From positions 106,216 through 170,215 of the forward strand of contig JAEDAG010000003.1 in the NCBI GenBank assembly GCA_017309015.1: 64,000 nt of DNA, in the 5' to 3' direction. The stretch comes from Faecalicatena absiana (GTDB lineage Bacteria; Bacillota; Bacilli; Lactobacillales; Lactobacillaceae). Positions within the stretch are counted from its first letter, which is position 1. The number at the start of each line of letters is the position of its first letter. A model generated the notes under the pieces. The model did no database searches, had not been told where the DNA came from, and worked only from the letters and a program-made list of their open reading frames with translations. Both the position numbers and the translations under genes were made by a program. Positions 49,380 to 57,724 of this stretch are shown one piece after another.

Positions 49380-49868
49380 CTATTCTTTCTTTTCCCGGGC
49401 ATGAATCCGCCGCAAGTGCTTGACCATCGCTTCCTGGAACATGGTCGACAGCAAGACCCCTAAGGCAATGGAGGCCGTTACGATCGCCACCCGCTGGACT
49501 TCCTGCTGGGCTTGCGGCAGATTGCCGTCCAGCAGGCTCCTGACCGCCATATAGGCCGGCGCCCCTGGCACCAAGGGAACCAGGCCCGGCACGCTGAACA
49601 AGAGGGCGGGACACTTTTGCCAGTGGGCCAAAAGGACGGACAACAGGCCCACGGTAAAGGCCCCCAGCATGTTCGACAGCATCCGGCCCAAATCGGCCCG
49701 GTCAGCAAACCAGTAGACCATCCACCCGGCCATGCCGCAGATCCCGCTCCAACTGATCACCCGGTGGGGAATATTGATGGTCAAGGCAAAACCGATCGTC
49801 GCGATCAGCGAGAAGGCCAGGTTGATGACCAGGTCAAACAAGGTAAAGTTGACGTGCATTCCAAACAT
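49380..49868 (-). CDS. Threonine/serine exporter, ThrE second-half subunit
   Basis: 162 residues from the ATG at 49868; the open frame to 50285 lies inside the partner gene and is a shadow. Four to five transmembrane helices (LFDLVINLAFSLIATIGFALTINIP, GICGMAGWMVYW, LGAFTVGLLSVLLAHW, ALLFSVPGLVPLVPGAPAYMAVRSLLDGN) match the ThrE_2 (DUF3815) family; the PG..PLVPG motif is diagnostic. It forms a two-protein exporter with the product of the gene two bases upstream. Substrate not proven; threonine/serine export is the family role in corynebacteria. Confidence 0.87.
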   Translation of the reverse strand: MFGMHVNFTLFDLVINLAFSLIATIGFALTINIPHRVISWSGICGMAGWMVYWFADRADLGRMLSNMLGAFTVGLLSVLLAHWQKCPALLFSVPGLVPLVPGAPAYMAVRSLLDGNLPQAQQEVQRVAIVTASIALGVLLSTMFQEAMVKHLRRIHAREKKE

Positions 49869-49870
49869 AG

Positions 49871-50650
49871 TCAGGCTCCTAAAAACTTGATGACAATCCC
49901 GACCCCGCCGCCTAAGGCGATGGCCGTCAGCGCGGCTTCGCACATGCGCACGATCCCTGAGACCAGGTCCCCCTGAAACAGGTCGCGCAAGGCCGTGGTC
50001 AGGGCCATGCCCGGCACCAAAGTCATCAGGGCCCCAACCAGGATATTGTTGATGTTGCACGGCGGGTACAGGTGGTTGATCCCAATCGCGATCATCCCCA
50101 TGACCATGGCCGACACCATCTCTGACAAAAAGCGGACATTGGTATGCTGGGAGAACCGGTAGTTCACCAAGTAGCCGCATCCCCCGACCAGACAGGAGGC
50201 CAGCATATCGGCCCAGGCATACTTGCCCAAGAAGATGACCATCAAGGTCCCGCTCAGCAGGGCCGCCCCCAGTACCTGCAGCCACAAGGGAAAGGTCGGC
50301 ACCTGCTTTTCCACCTGACCCAACTTTTCCTCCAGCAGCTTCAGGCTGATCCGCTTGTCCGCGAACTCCCTTGACAGCTCATTGACCCGGTCGACCAGCT
50401 CCAGGTTGATGGCCCGCTTTTTCACGGATTCCAGCTCCGTGACCGTACTGGCCACCCCATTGTCCAGGCTGACGAAAATCCCGGTCGGCGAGGCAAACAC
50501 GTTGACCTCCCGGATTCCGGCGTTGACCGCGATCCGGCGCATGGTGTCCTCGACTCGGTACATTTCACTCCCGCCCGCCAGCATCAAGCGGCCGGCCTTC
50601 AAACAAATGTGCACCACCCGTTGGGTGTATTCGGCTTGGGTTTCGTTCAT
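49871..50650 (-). CDS. Threonine/serine exporter, ThrE first-half subunit (DUF1212)
   Basis: 259 residues. The cytosolic N-terminus (RVVHICLKAGRLMLAGGSEMYRVEDTMRRI...VNVFASPTGIFVSL) is the DUF1212/ThrE signature, followed by about five membrane helices including LQVLGAALLSGTLMVIFLGKYAW and NNILVGALMTLVPGMALTTALRDLFQGD. It works with the smaller ThrE-like protein encoded two bases downstream. Together they equal one full ThrE. First gene of the pair. Confidence 0.9.
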   Translation of the reverse strand: MNETQAEYTQRVVHICLKAGRLMLAGGSEMYRVEDTMRRIAVNAGIREVNVFASPTGIFVSLDNGVASTVTELESVKKRAINLELVDRVNELSREFADKRISLKLLEEKLGQVEKQVPTFPLWLQVLGAALLSGTLMVIFLGKYAWADMLASCLVGGCGYLVNYRFSQHTNVRFLSEMVSAMVMGMIAIGINHLYPPCNINNILVGALMTLVPGMALTTALRDLFQGDLVSGIVRMCEAALTAIALGGGVGIVIKFLGA

Positions 50651-50678
50651 TGGCTTTACCTGCTAAAAAAATCCCCGC

Positions 50679-52226
50679 TTATTCCTGGGCCATGGCCTCG
50701 ATGTCCACGACCTTGTCGATCCAGTCGCCCCTGAAGAAGTCGCGCTCGTGGCTGACCACGATGACCCCGCCCGGGAAGGCGACAATGGCCTTTCTCAAGC
50801 TGTCCTTGGTCTCATTGTCCAAGTGGTTGGTCGGTTCGTCCAGAAAGAGCAGGTTGGCCGGCTCAAACTGCATCTTGGCCAGTTTGACCTTCTCCTGCTC
50901 GCCCCCGGACAACTCCTTCAAGGGACTCATGACCAACTGGGCCGTCAAGCCCATCCGGGCCAAGGCCTGCCGCAGTTCCTTGGGCTTCTTCTGATCAAAT
51001 TCGCTCGCCAGATACTGCAAGGGCGTCATGTTCTGGTTGGGCCAGGCCAAATCCTGCTTGAAGTAGGCCAATTTGACCGTCGATGAGATCTCAAAGCCGC
51101 CATAGATCGGCTTGATCTGCCCCAACAGGGTCTTGAGCAAGGTAGTCTTGCCGATCCCGTTAAAGCCAGTGATGGCCACTTTTTCCCCATTGCCCACGGA
51201 GAAGTTGAAGGCTTCCTTGACCAGAGCCTGGTCATAGCCGATCACCAGGTCTTGCGTCTGCAAGAGCAGATTTGAGGCCGTTTCGACATATGGAAAGTCG
51301 AACTTGGCCTTCTTGCCATTTTGCGGCGGGGTCAGCTTGTCCATCCGGTCCAAGAGCTTCTGGCGGGACTTGGCGCTTTTGGCCCGGGTACCGGCCTTAT
51401 TTTTTCTAATATAGGCTTCGGTCTTGGCGATCTGCCGCTGCTGGTTGGCGTAGGCCTTCATGTAGGTCTGCCGGTTGGCCTCTTTCTGCCGCATGGCCTG
51501 CTTCAAGGTCCCAGTGTAGCGGGTGATGGTCCCGAAGTCGATATCGATGATGCAGTTGGTGATCCGGCCTAAAAAGTCGTAGTCGTGGCTGACGACGATA
51601 AAGGCTCCTGGGAAGTCATTCAGATAGTTGACCAGCCAGTCGATGTGGCTGACATCCAAATAGTTGGTCGGTTCATCCAAGACCAGGACCTGGGGCTTCT
51701 GCAAGAGCAATTTGGCCAGGATGATCTTGGACCGCTGGCCGCCAGAGAGCTTGGCCACGTCATGGTCATAGCCCAAATCCGCCAAGCCAAGGCCGCTGGC
51801 CACGCGCTCGATTTCCGTGTCCAGATCGTAAAAATTGCTTTCTTCCAGGTTGGTCTGGATCTTCCCGGCCTTCTCCAGCAGCTGGTCATCCCCGCTGGCC
51901 GCGTAGTCCGCGTACAGCTGGTTCAAGCGGGCCTCTTGCGCGTACAGGTGGTCAAAAGCCGTGCGCAGGAACTCGCGAATCGACAGGCCAGGCGTCAGCT
52001 TGGCGTACTGATCCAGGTAGCCGACCGTGACCTTGTTCTGCCACTTGACCTGGCCGTCGTCTGGGAGGATCTCCCCCGTCAGGATCTTGATCAAGGTGGA
52101 CTTGCCAACCCCATTTTGCCCCGTGACCCCCATGTGGTCCTCTTTGTTCAGGACAAAGCTGGCGCCCTCATACAAGGTCTTTTCCGCGAAGCCTTGGCTC
52201 AAATTATCGACTGTCAGTAAACTCAA
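50679..52226 (-). CDS. ABC-F family ATPase (translation factor/antibiotic resistance type)
   Basis: 515 residues with two ATP-binding cassettes in one chain and no membrane domain. First cassette: Walker A GQNGVGKST, signature LSGGQRSKI, Walker B VLVLDEPTNYLD. Second: GFNGIGKTT, LSGGEQEKV, LLFLDEPTNHLD. The linker (GTLKQAMRQKEANRQTYMKAYANQQRQIAKTEAYIRKNKAGTRAKSAKSRQKLLDRMDKL) matches the P-site tRNA interaction motif region of ABC-F proteins, which bind the ribosomal E site. Housekeeping factor or target-protection role cannot be separated here. Start is a TTG at 52226. It lies near the lanthipeptide genes but is not a transporter. Confidence 0.92.
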   Translation of the reverse strand: MSLLTVDNLSQGFAEKTLYEGASFVLNKEDHMGVTGQNGVGKSTLIKILTGEILPDDGQVKWQNKVTVGYLDQYAKLTPGLSIREFLRTAFDHLYAQEARLNQLYADYAASGDDQLLEKAGKIQTNLEESNFYDLDTEIERVASGLGLADLGYDHDVAKLSGGQRSKIILAKLLLQKPQVLVLDEPTNYLDVSHIDWLVNYLNDFPGAFIVVSHDYDFLGRITNCIIDIDFGTITRYTGTLKQAMRQKEANRQTYMKAYANQQRQIAKTEAYIRKNKAGTRAKSAKSRQKLLDRMDKLTPPQNGKKAKFDFPYVETASNLLLQTQDLVIGYDQALVKEAFNFSVGNGEKVAITGFNGIGKTTLLKTLLGQIKPIYGGFEISSTVKLAYFKQDLAWPNQNMTPLQYLASEFDQKKPKELRQALARMGLTAQLVMSPLKELSGGEQEKVKLAKMQFEPANLLFLDEPTNHLDNETKDSLRKAIVAFPGGVIVVSHERDFFRGDWIDKVVDIEAMAQE

Positions 52227-52241
52227 AGTTCTGTTTCCTCT

Positions 52242-52616
52242 CTATAAGTGGAAGTTTTCCGCGTTGTCGCGCTCTTTTTCATATTTTTTCAAAATTTTCA
52301 AAATTTTCGGCCAGAGGTAGCGGGGAGCCACCAAGTTGAGGTGGTCGCTGGCAACCTTGAAGTAGCTCTGCCGCATCCCCGTCAGCTTGGCCAGGAACTC
52401 GTCATCCATGTGGTACTTGTCCGCGATGCGCTGTACTTCCGCGATAGCGTACTCCGTGTAGCTGGAGCTGGCCCCCACCAGGATGAAGCCGATCACGCCC
52501 CAGATGACTGACTGGTCGGTGGTCATGGCGAAGGAATGCAGGCAGATGTAAACCATGGCAATGAAGGTCAGGGCACCCGCGATGGCCCCGTAGATGTATG
52601 GATAGTAACGTTTCAT
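52242..52616 (-). CDS. Small two-helix membrane protein, unknown
   Basis: 124 residues: two transmembrane helices (IYGAIAGALTFIAMVYICLH and QSVIWGVIGFILVGASSSY) and a cytosolic helical tail (AEVQRIADKYHMDDEFLAKLTGMRQSYFKVASDHLNLVAPRYLWPKILKILKKYEKER). No family recognised. It sits 15 bp ahead of the ABC-F gene on the same strand and may be cotranscribed with it. Confidence 0.6.
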   Translation of the reverse strand: MKRYYPYIYGAIAGALTFIAMVYICLHSFAMTTDQSVIWGVIGFILVGASSSYTEYAIAEVQRIADKYHMDDEFLAKLTGMRQSYFKVASDHLNLVAPRYLWPKILKILKKYEKERDNAENFHL

Positions 52617-52742
52617 TGAAAAATTCCCCTCTCAAATTCTAAGAACTATCTTAACGTATTTTGGCCCTGGTTTAGTAGGAAAATTATTGCTGAAAAGGAA
52701 AAAAATAAGGCCTGGCACTGGAAATTTTCCAGGCTGACCCTT

Positions 52743-53510
52743 CTATCTCTCTTGAAAAAGCTGGCGCACCTTCCGGCTGTTTCTGGTCGAGAAATAGCGG
52801 ACGTCGCCGGTGATGAAGGTCAGCTTTTTCTCCTTCAAATCGACTTCTTTGACGTTGGCGGGGTTGATGACACAGGATTCGCTGACCTGCACCAAGGCCG
52901 GGTACTTCTGCGGCAGTTCCTTCAGCTTGCCGATGAATTCCGCCCAGCCGGTCGTCTTGACCAGACGCAGCTTATGGGGAACCGGCGTCGTTTCAATATA
53001 GACGACATCGCTGATGCTCATGTTTCTGACGTCATGGCCGAATCTGTAGCTAAAAGTATTTTTCTGAATATAGCGGTACTTGGCGATCGCGTCCACCGCC
53101 TGCTCCAGAGAGTAGGTCACGTTCCGGCGCAAGTCGTCCGCGTTGCCATTTTTGACGATAAAATTGCTGGCCCCCAGCCGCCTTTGAAAGGTCAAGAAAG
53201 CCATGTCCTGGTGGCTGGTCACGAAAATCAGCTGGGCCTTGGGGTCCTGCTTCTTGATGATCTCGCCCAAGTCCAGGCCGTTTTGCTCGTCCAGCCTCTT
53301 CCCAATTTCAATGTCCAAAAAGTAGATGCCGGACGTGAGCGGCTTTTTGGTCAAAAAATCTAGGGCCTCATCGTAGCTGCCTGCTGCCTTGACGACGGCA
53401 AAGTCCAACTCTTCTTCATCACTTAAAATAATCTGCGCCCGCTTGATGCAGTCCTTGATCAGGGCAATCTGGTCAGGCTCATCATCGCAGATAAAAACCG
53501 GATACTTTAT
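52743..53510 (-). CDS. AgrA/ComE-type response regulator with LytTR domain, apparent AUA start
   Basis: 255 residues if translation starts at the ATA at 53510, which has AGGAGG seven bases upstream; no ATG, GTG or TTG exists between the upstream in-frame stop (53540) and codon 35. Receiver domain: acidic pocket FICDDEPDQ and phospho-acceptor D66 in IYFLDIEIG, K in FIVKNG. C-terminal LytTR DNA-binding domain (NTFSYRFGHDVRNMSISDVVYIETTPVPHKLRLVKTTGWAEFIGKL...FVQVSESCVINPANVKEVDL-like pattern). The coding start overlaps the histidine kinase stop. Partner of the kinase encoded directly upstream; expected to control genes near or in the lanthipeptide locus. Confidence 0.8.
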   Translation of the reverse strand: MKYPVFICDDEPDQIALIKDCIKRAQIILSDEEELDFAVVKAAGSYDEALDFLTKKPLTSGIYFLDIEIGKRLDEQNGLDLGEIIKKQDPKAQLIFVTSHQDMAFLTFQRRLGASNFIVKNGNADDLRRNVTYSLEQAVDAIAKYRYIQKNTFSYRFGHDVRNMSISDVVYIETTPVPHKLRLVKTTGWAEFIGKLKELPQKYPALVQVSESCVINPANVKEVDLKEKKLTFITGDVRYFSTRNSRKVRQLFQER

Positions 53511-54853
53511 CTTTCTCCCTCCTTCAGAACCATCAGACTAAATGTAAAAGTGTTGCCTGTCGTATCTATATCAACAATCATTTGCCCGGCATACTTGTTC
53601 ACGATCTCCAAGGCATTGCTCAACCCCAGGCCAGCATGCTGGTCCTTATTCGTGTAGCCTGGCTCAAAAATGTGCGGCGACGGGAGATTGTCCGTCTTGT
53701 TCTTGATGACGAACTCGAAGTCTCCGTTTTCCTGGTAGAACATGGCTTCAATCCGCGCGTCCTTTAAGCCGCTGCTAGCCTCGATGGCATTGTCAAAAGA
53801 AATCCCGATAACCCGGACCAGGTCCATTTTTTCCATTTCAGAGACCAAAGGCAGGTGGTCAATGTCCTTCTGGCAGCTGAAGCGGTAGGGAATCCCCTGA
53901 TCGTAGATTTTCGACAATTTGGTAATCACGATGCTTTTAAGCAAATCATCATGGATATGATTGACGTCTTGAAACTTGGCCAGGGCATGCTCATCAAAGT
54001 TTTCCCTTGAATACTCGTTTAGCTTCTCCAAAAGCTGCTGGGAGTCGTTTTGGGCCGCCGCCAGCTTGAGGCTGCTCAAAATATTGCGGTAGTCATGCTT
54101 GAAGCGGCGCAGCCGGTCCTCATCCTGCTCCAAAGAAGCCGCGTAGCTCTTCAGCTGCTGGTTGGACTCATAGAGCTGGCGGTTCTGCGCTTGCAGGTGC
54201 CGCTCTTCTGCTTCGTTTAAAAGGGCGGTCTGATTTTTGATACTGAGACTAAAGCTGAGCACGGCATAGATGCCTTGGACGGCCAAGATACCCAGGAGGA
54301 TCGCCAGGCCAACCGACATCTTCTTCACCTGCATCCCGACGACGTATGCAAAAATTGTCGAGACATACAAGTAGGACAGCAGAAACAAGCAGTTTGTCTG
54401 ATAGCGGACGTCGCTGATATATTTGCGGATTTTTGGCAAAAGCGGCCAAGCGAGCATAAAGCCAGCCAGCAGGAGGCCAAGATCAATCCACAAGCTGTCC
54501 GTAAGAGTTTCCGCGAAAGACCAGCAGCTGATGATGTTTACTATAATGTCTTCTAGCAAACCAAGGATACCGACAATCAAGGCCGCGCTTACTGCCTGCT
54601 TGACCTTTTTGCCTTTGATCTGGGTTAAAACCAAGAGGGTCAGCTCAAAAATTTCGAAAGGAAGGTCAATGAAATAGGACGGAACCGATTCAACTGTGAT
54701 CCCGTCGATCACGCCAATGAGCCAGATACCAAAAAGCATGGCCCAAGCCCGGCGGCTAGCGGGCCGCTGGTCGAGCAGCCGCAAAAAGCAGGCAATATCA
54801 ATCATAGGCGCCAGCATCATGGTGCCGGCATCAAGCAGATACAATAAAGTCAT
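53507..54853 (-). CDS. AgrC-type (GHKL, HPK10) sensor histidine kinase
   Basis: 448 residues with six or seven N-terminal transmembrane helices (to about residue 205), a coiled coil (SIKNQTALLNEAEERHLQAQNRQLYESNQQLKSYAASLEQDEDRLRRF), the phospho-acceptor box FKHDYRNILSSLK (H253), and a GHKL ATPase domain with VIGISFDNAIEAS (N box) and KDQHAGLGLSNALEIV (G box). HPK10 kinases sense secreted peptides. It lies downstream of the lanthipeptide genes, separated by a terminator, and its stop overlaps the response regulator start. Confidence 0.92.
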   Translation of the reverse strand: MTLLYLLDAGTMMLAPMIDIACFLRLLDQRPASRRAWAMLFGIWLIGVIDGITVESVPSYFIDLPFEIFELTLLVLTQIKGKKVKQAVSAALIVGILGLLEDIIVNIISCWSFAETLTDSLWIDLGLLLAGFMLAWPLLPKIRKYISDVRYQTNCLFLLSYLYVSTIFAYVVGMQVKKMSVGLAILLGILAVQGIYAVLSFSLSIKNQTALLNEAEERHLQAQNRQLYESNQQLKSYAASLEQDEDRLRRFKHDYRNILSSLKLAAAQNDSQQLLEKLNEYSRENFDEHALAKFQDVNHIHDDLLKSIVITKLSKIYDQGIPYRFSCQKDIDHLPLVSEMEKMDLVRVIGISFDNAIEASSGLKDARIEAMFYQENGDFEFVIKNKTDNLPSPHIFEPGYTNKDQHAGLGLSNALEIVNKYAGQMIVDIDTTGNTFTFSLMVLKEGER

Positions 54854-54902
54854 CTATCCATCCTATCTTCGCTTCGTCCGTTTACAGTTTCCATAATACA
54901 GC

Positions 54903-54927
54903 AAAAAGCGCAACTGAATTGCGCCTT
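54903..54927 (-). terminator. Terminator after the lanthipeptide synthetase gene
   Basis: AAGGCGCAAT / AGTTGCGC.TT hairpin; leftward transcripts then meet TTTTTGC. It separates lanA-lanKC from the kinase/regulator pair. Confidence 0.8.
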
Positions 54928-54961
54928 TATGCCTAAACATTAACCAAAAATCGTCTTGATC

Positions 54962-57454
54962 CTAATCCGCAAACAAGAATTTTTCATTCCCAATGACTGG
55001 CAGCCACTTGCCCCAATTGTGGTCTCTGGCCCCCAGCAAGATAGCCAAAACTCCAACCGCACCGGTGGCCAGGTCCAGGGAATTTTTCAAGCCATAGACC
55101 CCAGGAAGCAAAATCCTGTCTTCATCAAAGACCAGGTAGTTGGCCAAGTACTGCAGTTTTTCGTCCAAAAAGCCCTCATAGCCCAGACTTTCTGCCGCGA
55201 TGTCCCCCAGCATAAGACCCGCGAAGCCGTCAAACAAGCCATTCATGTAGGCTAATTTAACCCGGTTAGTCGCGATCAAGTCCTTGATCATCCTGCTGCC
55301 GCCTTTGACCTTGACCCCGTCTTTCGCGAATTCCAGCAAAACCAGGAGCAAGCCGCAGGAGCCAGAATTAAGGTAGGGCAGGTAGCTTTCCTCGCCATTG
55401 ACCACGCCTTTTAAAAAAGTTCCGCCTTTTATCTGGCTGACTTCCTGCTCTAAAAAGGCGGCCAGCTTTTTTCCAGCGGCTCTTACTAAATCAGTTTCGT
55501 TTAAGTACTTGCCAGTTTTTTCGAGGTAAAGGAGCATCCCTAATTTTCCAGTAAGCAGACCCGCTTCCTCCCAAGCGTCATAGCCAGCCAGTATCTGTTG
55601 GGCAACTTTTACCAGCTCCTGCTTTCTCGCCTCATCTGGTTCAAGCAGCTGCAGGGACAATTTGGCCAGACCTATCCCCGCCAAGCCGCTCTCTAGCGAC
55701 AAGTCAGTCATCTGGTCAACTTCAATTCCATCGATCAACTTCTTGCCTAGTTCCTGGTCAACTTCTGAATACAGGACTGCCCCCATCCCGGCCGCGCCGG
55801 TAAAGAGGCCTGGCTCCATTTCACTTGCCTGGCAAATTGCCTTTTGATTGTCCAGGCACCACTTTTTAAAAAGCTCCCGGTCTTCCGGCAAAGCGGACAA
55901 GACCAGGCCCAGGCCCAGCGCTCCATTTTCAATATTCAGCATCCCTGCCGGCTCAATAAACTGAGCAATATCGCCCTTGATCAAACGCTGACTGGTCCAG
56001 TCGATATTCGCGTCGATCCCGCTCGCGATACCCGCAATCAGCTGGTCCAGGGACTTCTGCCCTGCCGCTGCCGGCAAGTCTGGCAAAGTCAAGTCAGCTT
56101 TTTCAAAACACTCTCTTTTGAATTTCCGCAAAAAATCTCCCGCTGCCTGGTCCAGATTTTCTAGCCTGACCGCTTCGCTTGCTTCCGGCTTTTTGGCCAA
56201 ATGACTGACGTCGATGACCGGCAAAAGGGTGTATTCAATCATTTTGTACAAGGACAGCCAATCCTGCTGGCCCAGGGTCTTGGCCCGCTGGTCGCTGAAA
56301 CCTGGCGTGGACAAGCCTGGTTCATAAGTCTGGTCAAGTGGCCCCGCCTGTTCAAAATCGACCAGGACCGGGCCTTTTTTGCTTAAGAGAACATTGCCCG
56401 GCTGCAGGTCGCCAATGGCTATCCCCCGCCGGTGGATGTCTTCGACCGCCGCAAGCAGCTGCTTGGCCAGCTTTTTTACCATTTTCAGATAGCGGCCATG
56501 ATCTTGCCGGAAAGGATACTTTTCCTTGATCAGCTGGTCCAAGTTTTCTGCTGGCAGATAGTCCTCGACCAGATAATAATGAATCCAGACCTGGAAAGAA
56601 TCCCGCAGCTTCACAACATAGGGTGAGTCTTGCAGCTGCCTTAAGAGCTCTGCTTCATGCTTGATCCGGCTGAAGCCATCCTGCAGGTTCGCGTCAATCC
56701 CGGCCCCCTGCCGGCCTTCCTTAATCAAGTACTTCTGCCCAGCTTTTCGCCCCAGGTAGATCCCGCCGGCATTGCTAAAAAGCAAGGCTGACGAAATATG
56801 GTACTGACTCAAGCGAGAAAAATCGCCGCGGCCTGCCTCTTTTTCAGCAGGAAAAGGATCTGACACGAAATCTGGCTGCAAGTAATAAGGCAAACGTTGG
56901 TCGATGACCAGACGACCTTGCTCGTCCCTTATGCAATAGTTGCCCGCCTCATCGCGGAGCTCCTTAAAGGCTCCATAGCGGTAATAAACATTGCTTGTTT
57001 TATACCGCTTGTCAGACAGGATATAGGGTCCTAATTCATACTCACTAGTTAAAGCCGACAGGTCAGCCGCGGCCTGCTTGAACTGTTCCGTATCCTTTGG
57101 ATAAGCCGTGATAAACTTGCCCGACTCAGTCCGGTCAGCGTTTTTGGAGTTTTTGACGATCCATTCGCCCCGGCTGACCGTGAACTTGAAGCTGATTTTT
57201 TGCTTAAAAAGATAGTCAGTTGCTGCCCTTAAAAGCGCTTCTTCGTCCTTGTATCCGGCTGATAAGTGGATCTTCCAGCCCTGCGCCGGCAGCTTGCCTG
57301 GCGCCAACAAGTAGGTCCAGTGACGGTCACTCCAGGTCTGCCAGCCTGCTGGCGGCTTCACCTGGTAAGGCTGCATTTTAGGCGCCGCGTCTTCAAAAAA
57401 GCCGCTCTTTTCAGCCAATAGAAAAGGAACATAGTCCTCGATCGCGTACTTCAT
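54962..57454 (-). CDS. Class III lanthipeptide synthetase (LanKC): kinase and LanC-like cyclase fusion
   Basis: 830 residues. Residues 1-200 match the N-terminal lyase-type part of LanKC/LanL proteins. Residues 220-420 form a Ser/Thr kinase domain with Lys245 (KYLIKEG), Glu in KHEAELL, catalytic D349/N354 in IAIGDLQPGNVLLS and D366 in VLVDFEQAG (DFE in place of DFG). Residues 500-830 form a LanC-like toroid with seven Gly-rich helix starts (GLGLVL, GAAGMGAVL, GLAGIGLAKL, GKLGMLLYL, GSCGLLLVL, GFAGLMLG, GAVGVLAILL). The LanC zinc ligands are not evident, as in class III enzymes. It would phosphorylate, dehydrate and cyclise a precursor. It overlaps the upstream peptide gene by ATGA. Confidence 0.88.
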   Translation of the reverse strand: MKYAIEDYVPFLLAEKSGFFEDAAPKMQPYQVKPPAGWQTWSDRHWTYLLAPGKLPAQGWKIHLSAGYKDEEALLRAATDYLFKQKISFKFTVSRGEWIVKNSKNADRTESGKFITAYPKDTEQFKQAAADLSALTSEYELGPYILSDKRYKTSNVYYRYGAFKELRDEAGNYCIRDEQGRLVIDQRLPYYLQPDFVSDPFPAEKEAGRGDFSRLSQYHISSALLFSNAGGIYLGRKAGQKYLIKEGRQGAGIDANLQDGFSRIKHEAELLRQLQDSPYVVKLRDSFQVWIHYYLVEDYLPAENLDQLIKEKYPFRQDHGRYLKMVKKLAKQLLAAVEDIHRRGIAIGDLQPGNVLLSKKGPVLVDFEQAGPLDQTYEPGLSTPGFSDQRAKTLGQQDWLSLYKMIEYTLLPVIDVSHLAKKPEASEAVRLENLDQAAGDFLRKFKRECFEKADLTLPDLPAAAGQKSLDQLIAGIASGIDANIDWTSQRLIKGDIAQFIEPAGMLNIENGALGLGLVLSALPEDRELFKKWCLDNQKAICQASEMEPGLFTGAAGMGAVLYSEVDQELGKKLIDGIEVDQMTDLSLESGLAGIGLAKLSLQLLEPDEARKQELVKVAQQILAGYDAWEEAGLLTGKLGMLLYLEKTGKYLNETDLVRAAGKKLAAFLEQEVSQIKGGTFLKGVVNGEESYLPYLNSGSCGLLLVLLEFAKDGVKVKGGSRMIKDLIATNRVKLAYMNGLFDGFAGLMLGDIAAESLGYEGFLDEKLQYLANYLVFDEDRILLPGVYGLKNSLDLATGAVGVLAILLGARDHNWGKWLPVIGNEKFLFAD

Positions 57455-57600
57455 TTTAACTTGAACACGTTGTCAAAAAAGCCGTAAAAGCTGCCATAAA
57501 TGGTGTGAAAGCAAATCAAGCTGCGGCGGACGTCGCCGTTTTTATCCTTCTTAGCCTTCTTCAGCTGCAAATTCAAAATTTCATCAATCAGGTCTTCCAT
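57451..57600 (-). CDS. Putative class III lanthipeptide precursor peptide LanA
   Basis: A 49-residue frame not called by length-based gene finding. ATG 57600 is preceded by GGAGG eight bases upstream; the stop TGA (57451-57453) overlaps the LanKC ATG by four bases (ATGA). The peptide begins MEDLIDEILNLQLKKAKKDK: ILNLQ at residues 8-12 is the ILxLQ motif of class III leaders that LanKC enzymes recognise. The core from about residue 21 reads NGDVRRSLICFHTIYGSFYG then FFDNVFKLK. Ser27 and Cys30 (S-x-x-C) could form one lanthionine; Thr33 and Ser37 could be dehydrated. There is only one Cys and no S-xx-S-xxx-C labionin motif. Strong candidate, not proven. Confidence 0.78.
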   Translation of the reverse strand: MEDLIDEILNLQLKKAKKDKNGDVRRSLICFHTIYGSFYGFFDNVFKLK

Positions 57601-57695
57601 TTTTCTGCCTCCTTTTGTCTACTAGTTTAGTGCCTTCCCTCTTGCTTTTTTTAAAGAAGTCATTATCGGACAAAAAAGGCTCATAAGCGCAAAAA

Positions 57696-57720
57696 AATGC
57701 CCCCACTTGCTGGGAGCATT
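57696..57720 (-). terminator. Terminator of the second LCP gene
   Basis: AATGC.CCCA / TGGG.GCATT hairpin directly after the LCP stop; leftward T-run. Confidence 0.85.
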
Positions 57721-57724
57721 TTAA

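Noticed and set aside
49869..50285. N-terminal extension of the ThrE second-half frame
   Set aside because: It lies inside the first-half gene in another frame and encodes Gly/Arg-rich nonsense; the ATG at 49868 gives the family N-terminus.
50679..52226. ABC-F protein as the exporter of the lanthipeptide
   Set aside because: Two fused ATPase cassettes with an ABC-F linker and no membrane domain; this family acts on ribosomes.
52743..53408. Response regulator starting at TTG 53408
   Set aside because: This start would remove the acidic pocket (FICDDEPDQ) of the receiver domain, while a good ribosome site exists upstream of the ATA at 53510.
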